DNA of 64,000 nt from Chara braunii (lineage: Eukaryota > Streptophyta > Charophyceae > Charales > Characeae): positions 362,879-426,878 of the forward strand of contig BFEA01000776.1 of the NCBI GenBank assembly GCA_003427395.1. The letters run 5' to 3'. The notes beneath the pieces were generated by a model. It ran no database searches and was not told the origin of the DNA. It saw only the letters and a list, made by a program, of their open reading frames with translations. Position numbers and translations under genes: made by a program. Within the stretch, counting starts at the first letter, position 1. Each line of letters opens with the position of its first letter. This document shows, piece after piece, positions 32,850 to 42,052 of the stretch.

Positions 32850-33640
32850 TGTGACGAACCACTTTCTGTAGCACGCGACTTTCTGCGCAGCTACGTTGAG
32901 GCGTCCTAAGTTGGGAAGGTTGGGCCAATTACGGGAGATCGGGATCGGTGGGAAATTGCATCAGTGTCCTTGCTTTTTCGTCTTTTTCGTCGCTTCTTTT
33001 CGAATGGCTGGGTTCGGAGCCGGGTATGTCCTAGGACAGCCGGCTCATTGATTGGTTGACCAAATGGCTGGCGCGCCGCCGTGCGCGCGATTGATAAATG
33101 TTGATGTCGTTTCTTTTGTTTCGGTTCCAAACTTTTGGGCGCGGACATCGCGCGGGAATTTGCACCGTTCTTTTTGAATTTTTCTTTTAAATCTTTTTCG
33201 AATTTTGTCGAGCCCCGATGGCTCTCGGAATTTTGGACTTTTCTTCTGGAATTTGCGCTTTTTGTTTCTTCGCATTAGACAGGAATTTAGGAATTTCGTA
33301 ATTAGGATTTTCCTTGCCGCGCGATGCTTTTTGTCTATGCGCTTCTTCATGCGGGTGAAACGAAACTCTGATTAGTAGGCGCCTTTAATCGTGTGTGTAA
33401 CTGTAATTTTGGGCGGGCGCCATTGTAACTGTATCTTTCTTCTTGCGCTTCATCTTTCCCTCCCTTCTTCTCTTTCTTTTGCTGCGTTTTTGGTAGCCGC
33501 GGTCTGCATGATCGGATCGATGTGTGGAGAGCGGCTACGCCCCCGACGCCGCGATCAGACCATGCAGATGTAGGCAATCCCTCCCCCTTCCCTTCTTCTA
33601 GGTCCTTGTAATTCCTTGTTCTTCGCGCATGCATGCACGC

Positions 33641-33646
33641 TATAAA
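33641..33646 (+). promoter_or_regulatory. TATA box of the 5' LTR
   Basis: TATAAA after GCATGCATGCACGC, the layout conserved among the LTR copies. It is the probable promoter for the element's transcript. Confidence 0.65.
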
Positions 33647-34475
33647 TTTCGACTACGCGATTAGTTAGCTCTCTTAACCAGCTGTTGGAAGCTCGGGGTT
33701 GCACGATCAGGAAGGGGCGACACACGAGCGAAGCACGAGGTGAGTAGAGTAGGAGTCGGGCGACCCGACGAGCTGGTGTCGAACGCGTGGGGTTGACATG
33801 GGCCACGACGGACTGTGGGCGCGGGCGAACCTGACGGGTGCGGGAGGACTAAGCGGGGTGACAGCTTCGTGGGTTGGTGCGCGATGACGGACAGTCCGCA
33901 TCAGAGAAGAAGAGCGAGGGAGAGAGAGTTGAGGTTGATGAGCGTGGAGTTGTTGTTTCTTTGATCTTTTCTCCCCCCCATGTCTCGTATATATAAATTT
34001 TGATTTCGGCTTTGGCGATCTGGCCGTTTTCTGTTTCTCGGAATCTGGGCTTGGGCTTTTGCTCACATTTGCCCTCGCGATTCTTCCACCTCTGATGTGT
34101 TATGTGTATGATTACTGAATGGTGGATGTATGGATGCCATGTTTGATTGCCTATCCTTTTGCTGGGAACCCTTGTCTTTGCTTTTGTTTGTTGCATTCAA
34201 TGCGCTCGTGTGTAGAATAGGAATTTTGCGCAATCGATAATCTTGTCCTTGTCTTTGCTTGTTTACGTATCCCCGGGCGTCCACTCGTCAGGACCATCGA
34301 TCGCAGATGCCCTGTCCGATTGGGAGTGGCCATCCCGGAATCCGCAACGGCGCAGTCGTCCCGCACGAGCACGCGTAAGTCCGACGCCATTTGCGTGGCC
34401 TGCACGTGCTCGCACGAGGCAATCGCGATCGCCGCGGACCCGCCCTTAGGCAACTCATAATACCGCAATGACACA

Positions 34476-34814
34476 ATGACGCGATCTTGGAATTCTGACT
34501 CATCATACAACCCAGATTATTTCACCCCTTGGATAAACGAAATCCTGAGACAGAGATACCCCTGCCATACTGAGAACCGACTGTGTCCTTGGGAATTCCA
34601 CTGCGCCACCACTAGTGACCCCCGGTGCTCTGATTTCCCTTCTCCAGACCATACCTACTACTTCATCCACCCCGGATTTGTCATTATCACCACCAGTTTT
34701 CCTCCCTTTCGCCTTCTTCTTTCGTATCATCAACTCAACGTTGTCCCGTGGCCGGCCATAGCCCCCTACTGGCCCATCACACCCTGCGGGAACTGCCGAC
34801 GACGCAGCGATTAG
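34476..34814 (+). CDS. Conserved LTR-internal small reading frame, copy B (best preserved)
   Basis: 112 codons from ATG 34476 to TAG. Sequence landmarks: FTPWINEIL, LCPWEFHC, PRCSDFPSP, HPGFVIITTSFPPFRLLL, NVVPWPAIAPYWP and TPCGNCRRR. The same frame is recognisable in LTR copies A (4489), D (7289, opposite strand) and C (43785-44090, interrupted by stops). Compared with copy A, many matched residues differ only at the third codon base, which suggests selection on the protein while the LTR diverged. It lies in the sense direction between the LTR promoter and gag. No known fold is recognised. The C-x2-C, the FPP and the paired W/P positions are the strongest features. Confidence 0.5.
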   Translation: MTRSWNSDSSYNPDYFTPWINEILRQRYPCHTENRLCPWEFHCATTSDPRCSDFPSPDHTYYFIHPGFVIITTSFPPFRLLLSYHQLNVVPWPAIAPYWPITPCGNCRRRSD

Positions 34815-35171
34815 AGAACCTTGGAGTTTCTGAGGCCTAACCCGAACGCACGACGACTTGCGCCACGTGGAAACTCCCGACAGCCTGAATCATCGGAACC
34901 CTACCTACCCCGAAGGGACCCGCCCGCGAACCGCCGTCCCTGAAACCGACGGCTCGCTCGGTCTTGAGCGACCCGCGCATACCATCTGCCTTGTAACCCA
35001 AAGCGATCCGCCCTCTCCGCCAAATTGCACTCGCGCCCCCGAACACCCTGTCACAGGAGATCTCAGTTCTGACCTAGGACTCCACTTTCCCCAAAAATCC
35101 TTGGCACAACCCTTCTCGCACTTTTAGGCCCACATCCTACTCCGATCAGGAAGTCGCGTCGGGTGTGAGGT

Positions 35172-35183
35172 TGGTATTGGACC
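35172..35183 (+). other. Candidate primer binding site
   Basis: TGGTATTGGACC directly after the 5' LTR matches the initiator-methionine PBS TGGTATCAGAGC at 9 of 12 positions, a decayed form of the site seen intact in the other retrotransposon. Confidence 0.5.
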
Positions 35184-35227
35184 CTGTCATCACCCGAAGT
35201 AGATTGGTTAATCGACGAGCAGCCAAT

Positions 35228-36442
35228 ATGGCTGCTAATGTGCAAAACCCGAATCCGCAACAGAATGTTAATGAACCGAATCCTAATCAACCCACCCCAC
35301 GAGCACGGGCTCCCATGACGCCACCTGATCTCTATCTATTCGATCCAGCACATCATCTCGCAGGAGCATGGCTGGCCACGCTTAGAGCACAGCAGTATGA
35401 TGACAACGAAGTGCAGATAAACATTCTTGCTCGATTAGGAGGGGACGCTCATCATTGGCTTAGTACCTATGTATGGGTTGATCTTCAGACCTTCGAACGG
35501 GATTTCTTGAATCGATTTGATTATGTCCATCCAGAGCAAGCACTCTACATGATCAAACTTGAAGACCGAGTACAAAACCCTCTCGAGTCTGTCGCAGAGT
35601 ATCGAAACCGGTTTTACCGAATGTTTGTGAAAACTGAGCGAGGCGAACAAGTCGGGAGGGATTTGTTCATTGATGGGCTTCGCAGTCAAACGATGAGGGC
35701 TAAGTTGCGAAAGCAATTTTTCCCCATCACTCACACGCTGCAACAAATCATGGCTGCTGCGGAAGAAATGGAACACAAGTTCGCGGCGAACTTCCTGGAA
35801 GGAGAAGATTATTCTAGAGAAGGAGATTCATCCGAACTCCCACGAGCGAGAGCCGAGCTGGTTGCATTACAGAACAAGTTTGAAAATATGGGATTTGTGT
35901 CTGCCCCCGTCACCTATCTGGAGAAGATAGGTTCAAAACGACCAAACCCAAGTGAGATCCCGAGTATTTATGTTCCTGTGATACCAACACCCGTAAGGGC
36001 GTTACCCCTGCCACCCGTCGAAAACCCGACAAGAACCAATGAGTCCACTGCTATCTTTGAGCTGACCAAAACATTAATTAACCGAATTCAAGAAAGCAAA
36101 AAGGAGCAGCGAGAGCACAATGCTCGGTTGGAAGCCATGATGAGGAACATGCGGCTCATTGCGGTGCGTGCCCCTCCGATTCAGCAAGGGTTAGCCCCGA
36201 CACCCTCTCTTGGAGGAGTCGCAAGCAATTTGAACGCCTGTTATGCATGTCATCAACCAGGGCATCTAGCCCACGATTGCCCTTACAGGCCTCCGCAACA
36301 ACGTGTCGGGGTCGCGCCAATGGCCGCAGCCCCCATCGCTAATGGACCAGGACGAGTCGAGGCTTTAATGGAAGAAGTAGAGGGTGGGGGAAGTGCCTCA
36401 GCCACCACGGAAGAGGCCGCTGAGCTCATCTCGTTAGATTAG
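35228..36442 (+). CDS. Gag polyprotein of the gypsy element
   Basis: 404 codons from ATG 35228 (MAANVQN), chosen because the open frame upstream has no ATG. Residue order: an Asn/Pro-rich N-terminus, the retrotransposon gag capsid domain (ILARLGGDAHHWLSTYV, FERDFLNRFDYVHPEQAL, LESVAEYRNRFYRMF, DLFIDGLRSQTM), a linker with a short coiled coil (ESKKEQREHNARLEAMM), and one CCHC zinc knuckle CYACHQPGHLAHDC near the C-terminus. It forms the virus-like particle and packages RNA. This is the only gene of the element without an internal stop, so it may still encode protein. Confidence 0.92.
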   Translation: MAANVQNPNPQQNVNEPNPNQPTPRARAPMTPPDLYLFDPAHHLAGAWLATLRAQQYDDNEVQINILARLGGDAHHWLSTYVWVDLQTFERDFLNRFDYVHPEQALYMIKLEDRVQNPLESVAEYRNRFYRMFVKTERGEQVGRDLFIDGLRSQTMRAKLRKQFFPITHTLQQIMAAAEEMEHKFAANFLEGEDYSREGDSSELPRARAELVALQNKFENMGFVSAPVTYLEKIGSKRPNPSEIPSIYVPVIPTPVRALPLPPVENPTRTNESTAIFELTKTLINRIQESKKEQREHNARLEAMMRNMRLIAVRAPPIQQGLAPTPSLGGVASNLNACYACHQPGHLAHDCPYRPPQQRVGVAPMAAAPIANGPGRVEALMEEVEGGGSASATTEEAAELISLD

Positions 36443-37913
36443 TACGTATCACTTGGTTATCCCGGGCTTGGAATGATCGGAACGATCAGACCAGCGCCAG
36501 AACAGAAGGAAGTGGCGGAGTGACGACCCTCTCCAGGAGAAATGGAGTCGGGAGGACCCACCTTCGTCGTACGAGAAATCGACGTGTTAAACATCATCCG
36601 AGCTTTGGACCATCGGATTCCGCTTCCGATCGGTCATCTGCTCTCAATCTCTGAGCAAGCTAATGAGCGAGTGTCACAACACTGCAAGGCGAACCGAAAA
36701 CGATTCGCCCTCGCACGAATACCGGACGTAAAACCTAAAAATCCCGCGCCCGAGGAAAAACCCGGCTGGCATTCCGGATCCGATACGAGTAGGGTTAATC
36801 CAGAAAGACGATCATTTCCTAAGAATTAAACCCATCCCGTGGAAATCCGCAGAATGCGACATTGAAATTTGGGGAATTCCTTATAACGCAATTATAGATT
36901 CGTGAGCTGCTGTTTTGGCTATTTCTTTTAGGGTGGTTGAGAGGGCAGGTAGGAAAAACGATCTGATCATGCTTGCCGAAAAAGATCAGCTCGTCTCGGC
37001 AGACGAAGAAAAAATTAAGACCGTGGGAAGAATGACCAATGTCGCTTTCTGATTAGGAAAGGTGCATGCATTGGGAGATGTTGTGGTACTAGACGTAAAT
37101 ACCTACGACGTTCTTTTCGGACTTCTCGCTCTCGTGGCATTACGAGGGAGGCTGGACTTCGAACGACGATTGATTATCCTCCGAAATACGGGAGGAAAAC
37201 CTTATGCTGTACCTATGAGATTAACCCTTCGTACTACCACTAATGCGGTCCCACGGGTCTCTCCGATGTTAGAAGGAACTCTCCGTATGATCTCCTGGGA
37301 AGAGTCCGCGGACGGCGAGTCATCAACGAATGATGCAGACAACAGTGATAAGGACGATCCGGAAATCTCGAAGCTAGCACGACAGCGTGTTTACTACCCG
37401 CCACCCAGAACGATAGCAAGAACGATGCATCTGACCAGTCGGAACATTCAAAGGACCAAGGCGATGATCTTGGGTGAGCCCCTCGTACAGATTTCGAGGA
37501 TGGTCGATTCCTTGGAACACCCTCAAACCTTGTACAAAGGAATCACCCCTCTCCTCGCCCTGTACAGTGACAAAAAGCATTACTGCGATATTACGGATCT
37601 ACCGAAGTCCCTGTTAACATCCGCCAAAGAAGTAAGGTTGCTTTGCTTGGGGGAAGAAGCCAATTCTCTGGAACCCCCTGGGCGTCTTGAGGCAGAATCA
37701 AACGAACTTGGAATAAAGATCGCAACTAAAACTGTGCCATGGCAAGATATCTGTGACGGGATCACCCCAGAAGGGCACGCGTCCATCCGAGAGAAAATTG
37801 CCCAAATGATGGCCACGATGTTCTCCTGGCGATCGGACCATTCGTTCATCTCTGCGCCACCACCCGACGTGGTGAAACACGCATGCACGAAGCAAGTTGA
37901 CATACGAATCTAG
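36443..37913 (+). pseudogene. Protease region of the gypsy pol (decayed)
   Basis: A frame from 36542 carries a linker. Near 36870-36900 the text DIEIWGIPYNAIIDS is followed by a TGA and AAVLAIS, so the active-site glycine codon of D-S-G-A is a stop (GGA to TGA). From 37062 to 37913 a 283-codon frame continues with TYDVLFGLLALVALRGRLDF, in place of the usual D-x-LLG-D motif, then a spacer with EEANSLEPPGRLEAES before RT. The retropepsin would have processed the polyprotein. This copy cannot produce it. Confidence 0.75.
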
Positions 37914-37946
37914 GATCAATTTTTTGAACTGCACGTTCCGCAATAT

Positions 37947-38513
37947 GTGCCTGATGAGATTCATCGGGTGATTGCGGATATTCTGACGGAATATCAGGGA
38001 GCGATTAGCGTGACAGACACTGACATTGGTTTGTCGTTAGTTATTCAACACGAAATTCAGACAAGAAATCATTTCCCAATCCACTGCAAGCCCTACCAAT
38101 ACTCCCTTATAGAACCCAAAAAGGCTATCGAACGAATTCGAGTGTTCAAAGCCAGCGGGTGGATTGAACCCGCCACCAGACCATGGTCATTTCCCGTAGT
38201 GTTAGTGCTGAAGAAAAACGGATCAATTTGCATCTGCATCAATTATCGCAAGTTTAATGAAATCACGATTAAAGATGTGTATCCCCTCCCCCAAATTGAT
38301 GATTTGTTGGATGCAATTGGTTGCGCCAATTATTTTAGCAAGTTCGATATTGGGCATGGCTTCCATCACATTCTAGTGAAGGAGGAAGATCGGTCAAAGA
38401 CGGCCTTCATGTTGTTTGAAGGCACGTGGCAGTGGGTTCGATGTCCGATGGGGATTTGCAACGCGCCTGCCACGTTTCAGCGAGCGATGAACATGACATT
38501 CCACAGGGGATGA
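37947..38513 (+). pseudogene. Reverse transcriptase, fingers and palm part 1
   Basis: 188 codons: HFPIHCKPYQYSLIEPKKA, FKASGWIEPATRPWSFPVV, LVLKKNGSICICINYRKFNE, YPLPQIDDLLDAIG, YFSKFDIGHGFHHI and MGICNAPATFQRAMN. The aspartate in FSKFD is catalytic site one. The usual CVDYR reads CINYR, so the conserved Asp in this RT motif is replaced by Asn. The frame closes at 38513, and the rest of the palm continues in the next frame after a one-base slip. Confidence 0.9.
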
Positions 38514-39460
38514 TCAACTTCTGCGTGATCGTGTACATGGACGATATCCTTGTCTACTCGGAGACCTATCACGGGCACGCACAACACATCGAGTGGATAT
38601 TGGGAGCGCTGAGAGATGCTGGGTTCAAAATCGCGCTCGAAAAGAGCGAATTTTTCCTTTCAGGAATTTCGTTCTTGGGCTACGTCGTGACACGTGAAGG
38701 ACTGCGGCCGGACTCGAGAAAGGTCGCGGCGGTAAGGGAAGCCCCAGTTCCCACGTCACTGACGCAGGCTCAAACCTTTTTAGGGTTGGCATCATATTAT
38801 CGCCGCTCCATCAAGGGTTTCGTCGCGATTGCACGACCACTAATGAATCTGCTACGAAAGGACCAGCCTCTCAGTTGGGACGCAGAGTGCCAACAGGCCT
38901 TCGGGACCCTCAAGGACACTCTAGCGACGACTCCTATTTTGATCCGACCAGACCCCTCTAAGCAGTTCATTCTCATCACGGAGTGGCAACCGGAAGCTAT
39001 CTTCGCTATTCTAGCACAGAAGGGTAACGATGGTCGTGAACACGTCATCAAGTACGGGTCACGCACAGTACCGGACGAGCGGAGGAATGACTCCGCGCCT
39101 CAAGGCGAATGCTATGCAGTAGTCTGGGGAATCCAACACTTCCATCCGTATCTCTACGGACAGAAGTTTTGCCTCGTAACAGATCACGAACCTTTGCTGG
39201 CGTTGAAGAAGCTCACTAATTACACAGGCATGATTGGCCGTTGGGCGGTGCGACTACAAGAATACGACTTCGATGTCGTTCATCGACAGACAGAGCGACA
39301 CAGCAACGCGGACGGACTGACACGTCTGCATCATCCTGCTAAAGTACCAAAGGGTGAGGAAATTACACCGTGGAAGGAGCCGGACTTGACAAATGAGCCT
39401 AACTACGGACAAGTGGCAGTTCTCCCACGTGGCAAGAAGCAGAACGGTGGCAATGGGTGA
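38514..39460 (+). pseudogene. Reverse transcriptase palm part 2 and RNase H
   Basis: Continues with INFCVIVYMDDILVYSE (catalytic Y-M-D-D), LEKSEFFLSGISFLGYVV, GLRPDSRKVAAV, FLGLASYYRRSIKGF and RPLMNLLRKDQPL. RNase H follows: ILITEWQPEAIFAILAQ stands where T-D-A-S-x-x-A-I-G-A is usual, so the first catalytic aspartate is replaced by glutamate. Later motifs APQGECYAVVWGIQHF, LVTDHEPLLAL and RHSNADGLTRL are conserved. The frame ends at 39460. Confidence 0.9.
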
Positions 39461-40031
39461 TGGAGGTAACCCCACTACCCCTCTTTCTCCCCTCTCCTTT
39501 TCGTCTCTCCTCTCCCTGACTGACAAATTTTGCTATTTTTGTGAAGCTATCTCCATGCGTTCTAACGGGGAAGGGTATACGGAATGGATAGATTGTCAAC
39601 AGTGTGTCGCACGAGCCCATGGCTCGTGCATCCAATACAGAAACGGCAGTAAACCGTGGTTGTGCCCCTTGTGTCGGACTGACAAGATTCCGACTGAGGC
39701 TCGCTTTTTTGATGCCACGTCAGAAGGGTTGGAAAAGATCCGAAAGTTTAGAAGGGCCGAAGTATGGACAGATATCGCCTTGATTGCCACCTTAGTAGGT
39801 AACCCCCTCCTGGATTTCACCAAGGAAGATCGGAGGAGGGCTAACGACAGGGCTCGGGATTATCGATGGATAGAAGGTAGGTTAGAGAAACGGAAAGCAG
39901 ACGGCAGTGGGATTTGGATGGTTGTACCACATCCGTTCATGAGGTATGACTGGGTTAAGACGGCACATAAAGAAACTGCGGCTCATTTTGCCGTACGGAT
40001 CACGGAGTCGGCTATTGATAAAAATGAGTGA
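39393..40031 (+). CDS. PHD-type zinc finger and integrase N-terminal zinc domain
   Basis: A 212-codon frame overlapping the RNase H frame by 68 bases, so a one-base slip, programmed or mutational, is needed to join them. Residues 47-94 give C47-x2-C50-x17-C68-x2-C71-x4-H76-x2-C79-x11-C91-x2-C94, with W65 before the third cysteine and W89 two residues before the seventh. This is the Cys4-His-Cys3 plan of a PHD finger, a reader of histone H3 tails. Then a charged region, and HKETAAHFA, which with CQVC in the next frame forms the integrase HHCC zinc domain. The frame ends in TGA at 40029-40031, where TGG is expected before YWSN. Confidence 0.8.
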   Translation: MSLTTDKWQFSHVARSRTVAMGDGGNPTTPLSPLSFSSLLSLTDKFCYFCEAISMRSNGEGYTEWIDCQQCVARAHGSCIQYRNGSKPWLCPLCRTDKIPTEARFFDATSEGLEKIRKFRRAEVWTDIALIATLVGNPLLDFTKEDRRRANDRARDYRWIEGRLEKRKADGSGIWMVVPHPFMRYDWVKTAHKETAAHFAVRITESAIDKNE

Positions 40032-40553
40032 TACTGGTCCAATATCCGCGACGATGTGAAGTACATCGTCGCCAACTGTCAAGTCTGCGCCGCTGATAAA
40101 GCACCGATTCAGACGCCAAGATCAATAGTGCCAACGGTAGTTGAACGACCATTTCAAAGAGTCAGCATGGATACTACCAACATAGTGGTGCCCCCTGGTC
40201 CTAATAGTTGTGAGTATTCAGTCCTGTTGGTATTCGTCGACCATTTTTCGAAATGGATCGAGGCCTACCCTTGTCGCACGCGGCAAGCCGCTGAAATCGC
40301 ACGATACGTCAACCGTTTCCTCAGGGTGCACCAGAATACGGAAGAGATCCTGACCGATAACAGGGCTGAATTTAGGGAAGAGGTACTAAGGAATCTGGTC
40401 ATACATAGAGTCGTCATACGAAACACTGCACCCCACATGTCACAGTCCAATGGGCTGGTAGAAAACGCGAACAGGGTGATAAAGACAGCGTTGCGACAAA
40501 ATATCGCGACACGGGATCGAGGCCCTAGCCCGATATTATCGACCACGTCCTGA
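40032..40553 (+). pseudogene. Integrase catalytic core of the gypsy element
   Basis: Follows the TGA directly with YWSNIRDDVKYIVANCQVC, closing the HHCC zinc domain. The DDE core is complete: RVSMDTTNIV, FVDHFSKWIEAYPC, ILTDNRAEFREEVL and MSQSNGLVENANRVIK hold the two aspartates and the glutamate. The second motif reads TDNRAEF rather than TDNGSEF. The frame ends at 40553, and the remaining integrase C-terminus is in another frame. Confidence 0.9.
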
Positions 40554-41345
40554 CGGTTCATCGCGGTACACCTCAGGAATCGACGAGGCTAAGTCCCTTC
40601 CAATTAAGGACCAATAGCGTCGCTTGCGTTTCGATATCAAGCCTCCCGGATGAATCTACACTGAACCGGCGACCCACCTGGGCCACGGCTCGGGACAAGG
40701 CCAAACGACACTTAGAATTAATGGAACTCGCTTTCTGTCTATTGGAGATAGAGTTCCGCTGGTTAGAAGCAGCCCCGTTCGGAGAAGGACCAGAGCACCC
40801 AGAGGACAGCGTGGAGCTTCTGATCATCCAAGCCTGGAGAACAGCGGAGCAGGGCGATCTGCTCGGATTCTTATTCGGGAAGGTGGAGGAGGGCAATCTC
40901 ACCTTGATCACTGACGAGTTGCTGGTGTTTCTGACTCAGCTGGTGGATGATCTGCCCCTAGACATCTTGTCACGCAGTGACGAGCAGCCTGGCACCCACG
41001 TGTTATCTCGAACGCTCGAGCCGCACCTTGTGTGGTCCACGTTTACGGAGATAGACGAGGACAACTGTCTCTATCCCTCCCAGGCGCTTTACTTGGAGAT
41101 CGATGTTACCGATCTCACGTTTTGAGACCCGATCGCGAGGAGAAACGCGGCGTAGGACGAGGAGATAGGGGGGGCAGAGGAAGAGGAGGAGGAAGAGGAG
41201 CCATCGAGTGAAGAACAGGACGATCCAGACTACGTTCTGGAAAGGGAAACGGGGATAGCTAGCGGATCGAGCCAGCCGCGTAAAAAAAACGAAGAGGAGG
41301 AAGAGCAGAGAAAGCGGAAGCGCCAGGAGACCGCGGAGGGAAAGT
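40554..41345 (+). pseudogene. Integrase C-terminal region and acidic tail
   Basis: After a slip the text continues with VHRGTPQESTRLSPFQLRT and RRPTWATARDKAKRHLELM, then 40721-41125 ELAFCLLEIEFRWLEAAPF, VELLIIQAWRTAEQGDLLG and TELVFLTQLVDDLP-like sequence. After a TGA at 41123 the same frame carries an acidic-basic tail: EEEEEEEPSSEEQDDPDYVL and KKNEEEEEQRKRKRQETAEG. There is no GPY/F module and no chromodomain here, in contrast to the other gypsy element. Confidence 0.65.
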
Positions 41346-42052
41346 GACCCACGACAAACGCTTCTCCTATCGATCCATCGATCGAAGATCCGTGGCGTGA
41401 TCCGGAGCCGCAAGAAGAAGAAGGTGATGGAACCGCAGCAGAGGGATCACGGAGAAGAAGAAGAAGAAGTGAATTGCCAGCTTCCTCCGGCTTCCTGTCC
41501 GGGTCCTCCATTCGTCTACATCAAGATCTCGACGTTCGGGCTTCGTCCCCGGTTGTTCTCTCGCCGACCCCGTAACTACCCCATGCTTACCCGTCTTCCC
41601 GATAAACCCCCGTTCCCTGATGGTTGGTGTCCTTTCCCCCATCACCTTTTCTACCATCACTACGCTACCCTTCCTTATTTCGCCTCTCCCGCCATCAATT
41701 GATTCATGCCCCCTCTCCCCCTGAACCATCCGCCACTTCCACCCTCGATGATTCGACTGCCATTCCCCGGGAACGTCTAGGGTCTACCCTCTTTTTTACA
41801 CGGATGCATGGTTGGCTGCCACGTGTCAGTCTACGACGGGTGTGACCCCCCCCTCCCTCTTTGGATTGTCAATAGCCCTTCCTTAGGAAATAGTAGTAGA
41901 GCTTCCATGCCACGTTGGAAGACGTCCACACTCAATTGAACGGTAAGTGGCATAGAAAGAAGAGCTCCGCGTGTCAGTCGATTACAGAAATCGACACGTG
42001 TCAACAAGCAAGCAGGAGCGTGCTAATATTGGAACCCCCTGGGCGTCACATA
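41346..42052. other. 3' untranslated region of the gypsy element
   Basis: No coding frame of note. No convincing polypurine tract precedes the 3' LTR. Instead GGGCGTCACATATGTGACGAAC forms a perfect GTCACATATGTGAC palindrome across the LTR start, as if an LTR end abutted an LTR start. Confidence 0.5.

Larger units (their letters stand above)
32850..35171 (+). repeat. 5' LTR of the gypsy element (copy B)
   Basis: Collinear with 42053-44464 and alignable almost throughout. Differences include a ~53-bp extra segment here (34431-34482) and the absence of a ~125-bp segment present in the other LTR (about 43470-43600). The terminal TTTGGGCGTCACA of the other copies is missing; the sequence passes from GTGAGGT into the primer site. 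Confidence 0.92.

Noticed and set aside
33045-33350. Basic minus-strand frame in the 5' LTR, repeated at 42305-42553
   Set aside because: Lys/Arg-rich antisense of the LTR. It has no ATG-conserved start across copies and no known domain, and its similarity follows simply from the LTRs being copies.
35165-35227. Gag start at 35165
   Set aside because: That codon is GTG inside the LTR/primer-site junction. The ATG at 35228 is the first usable start.
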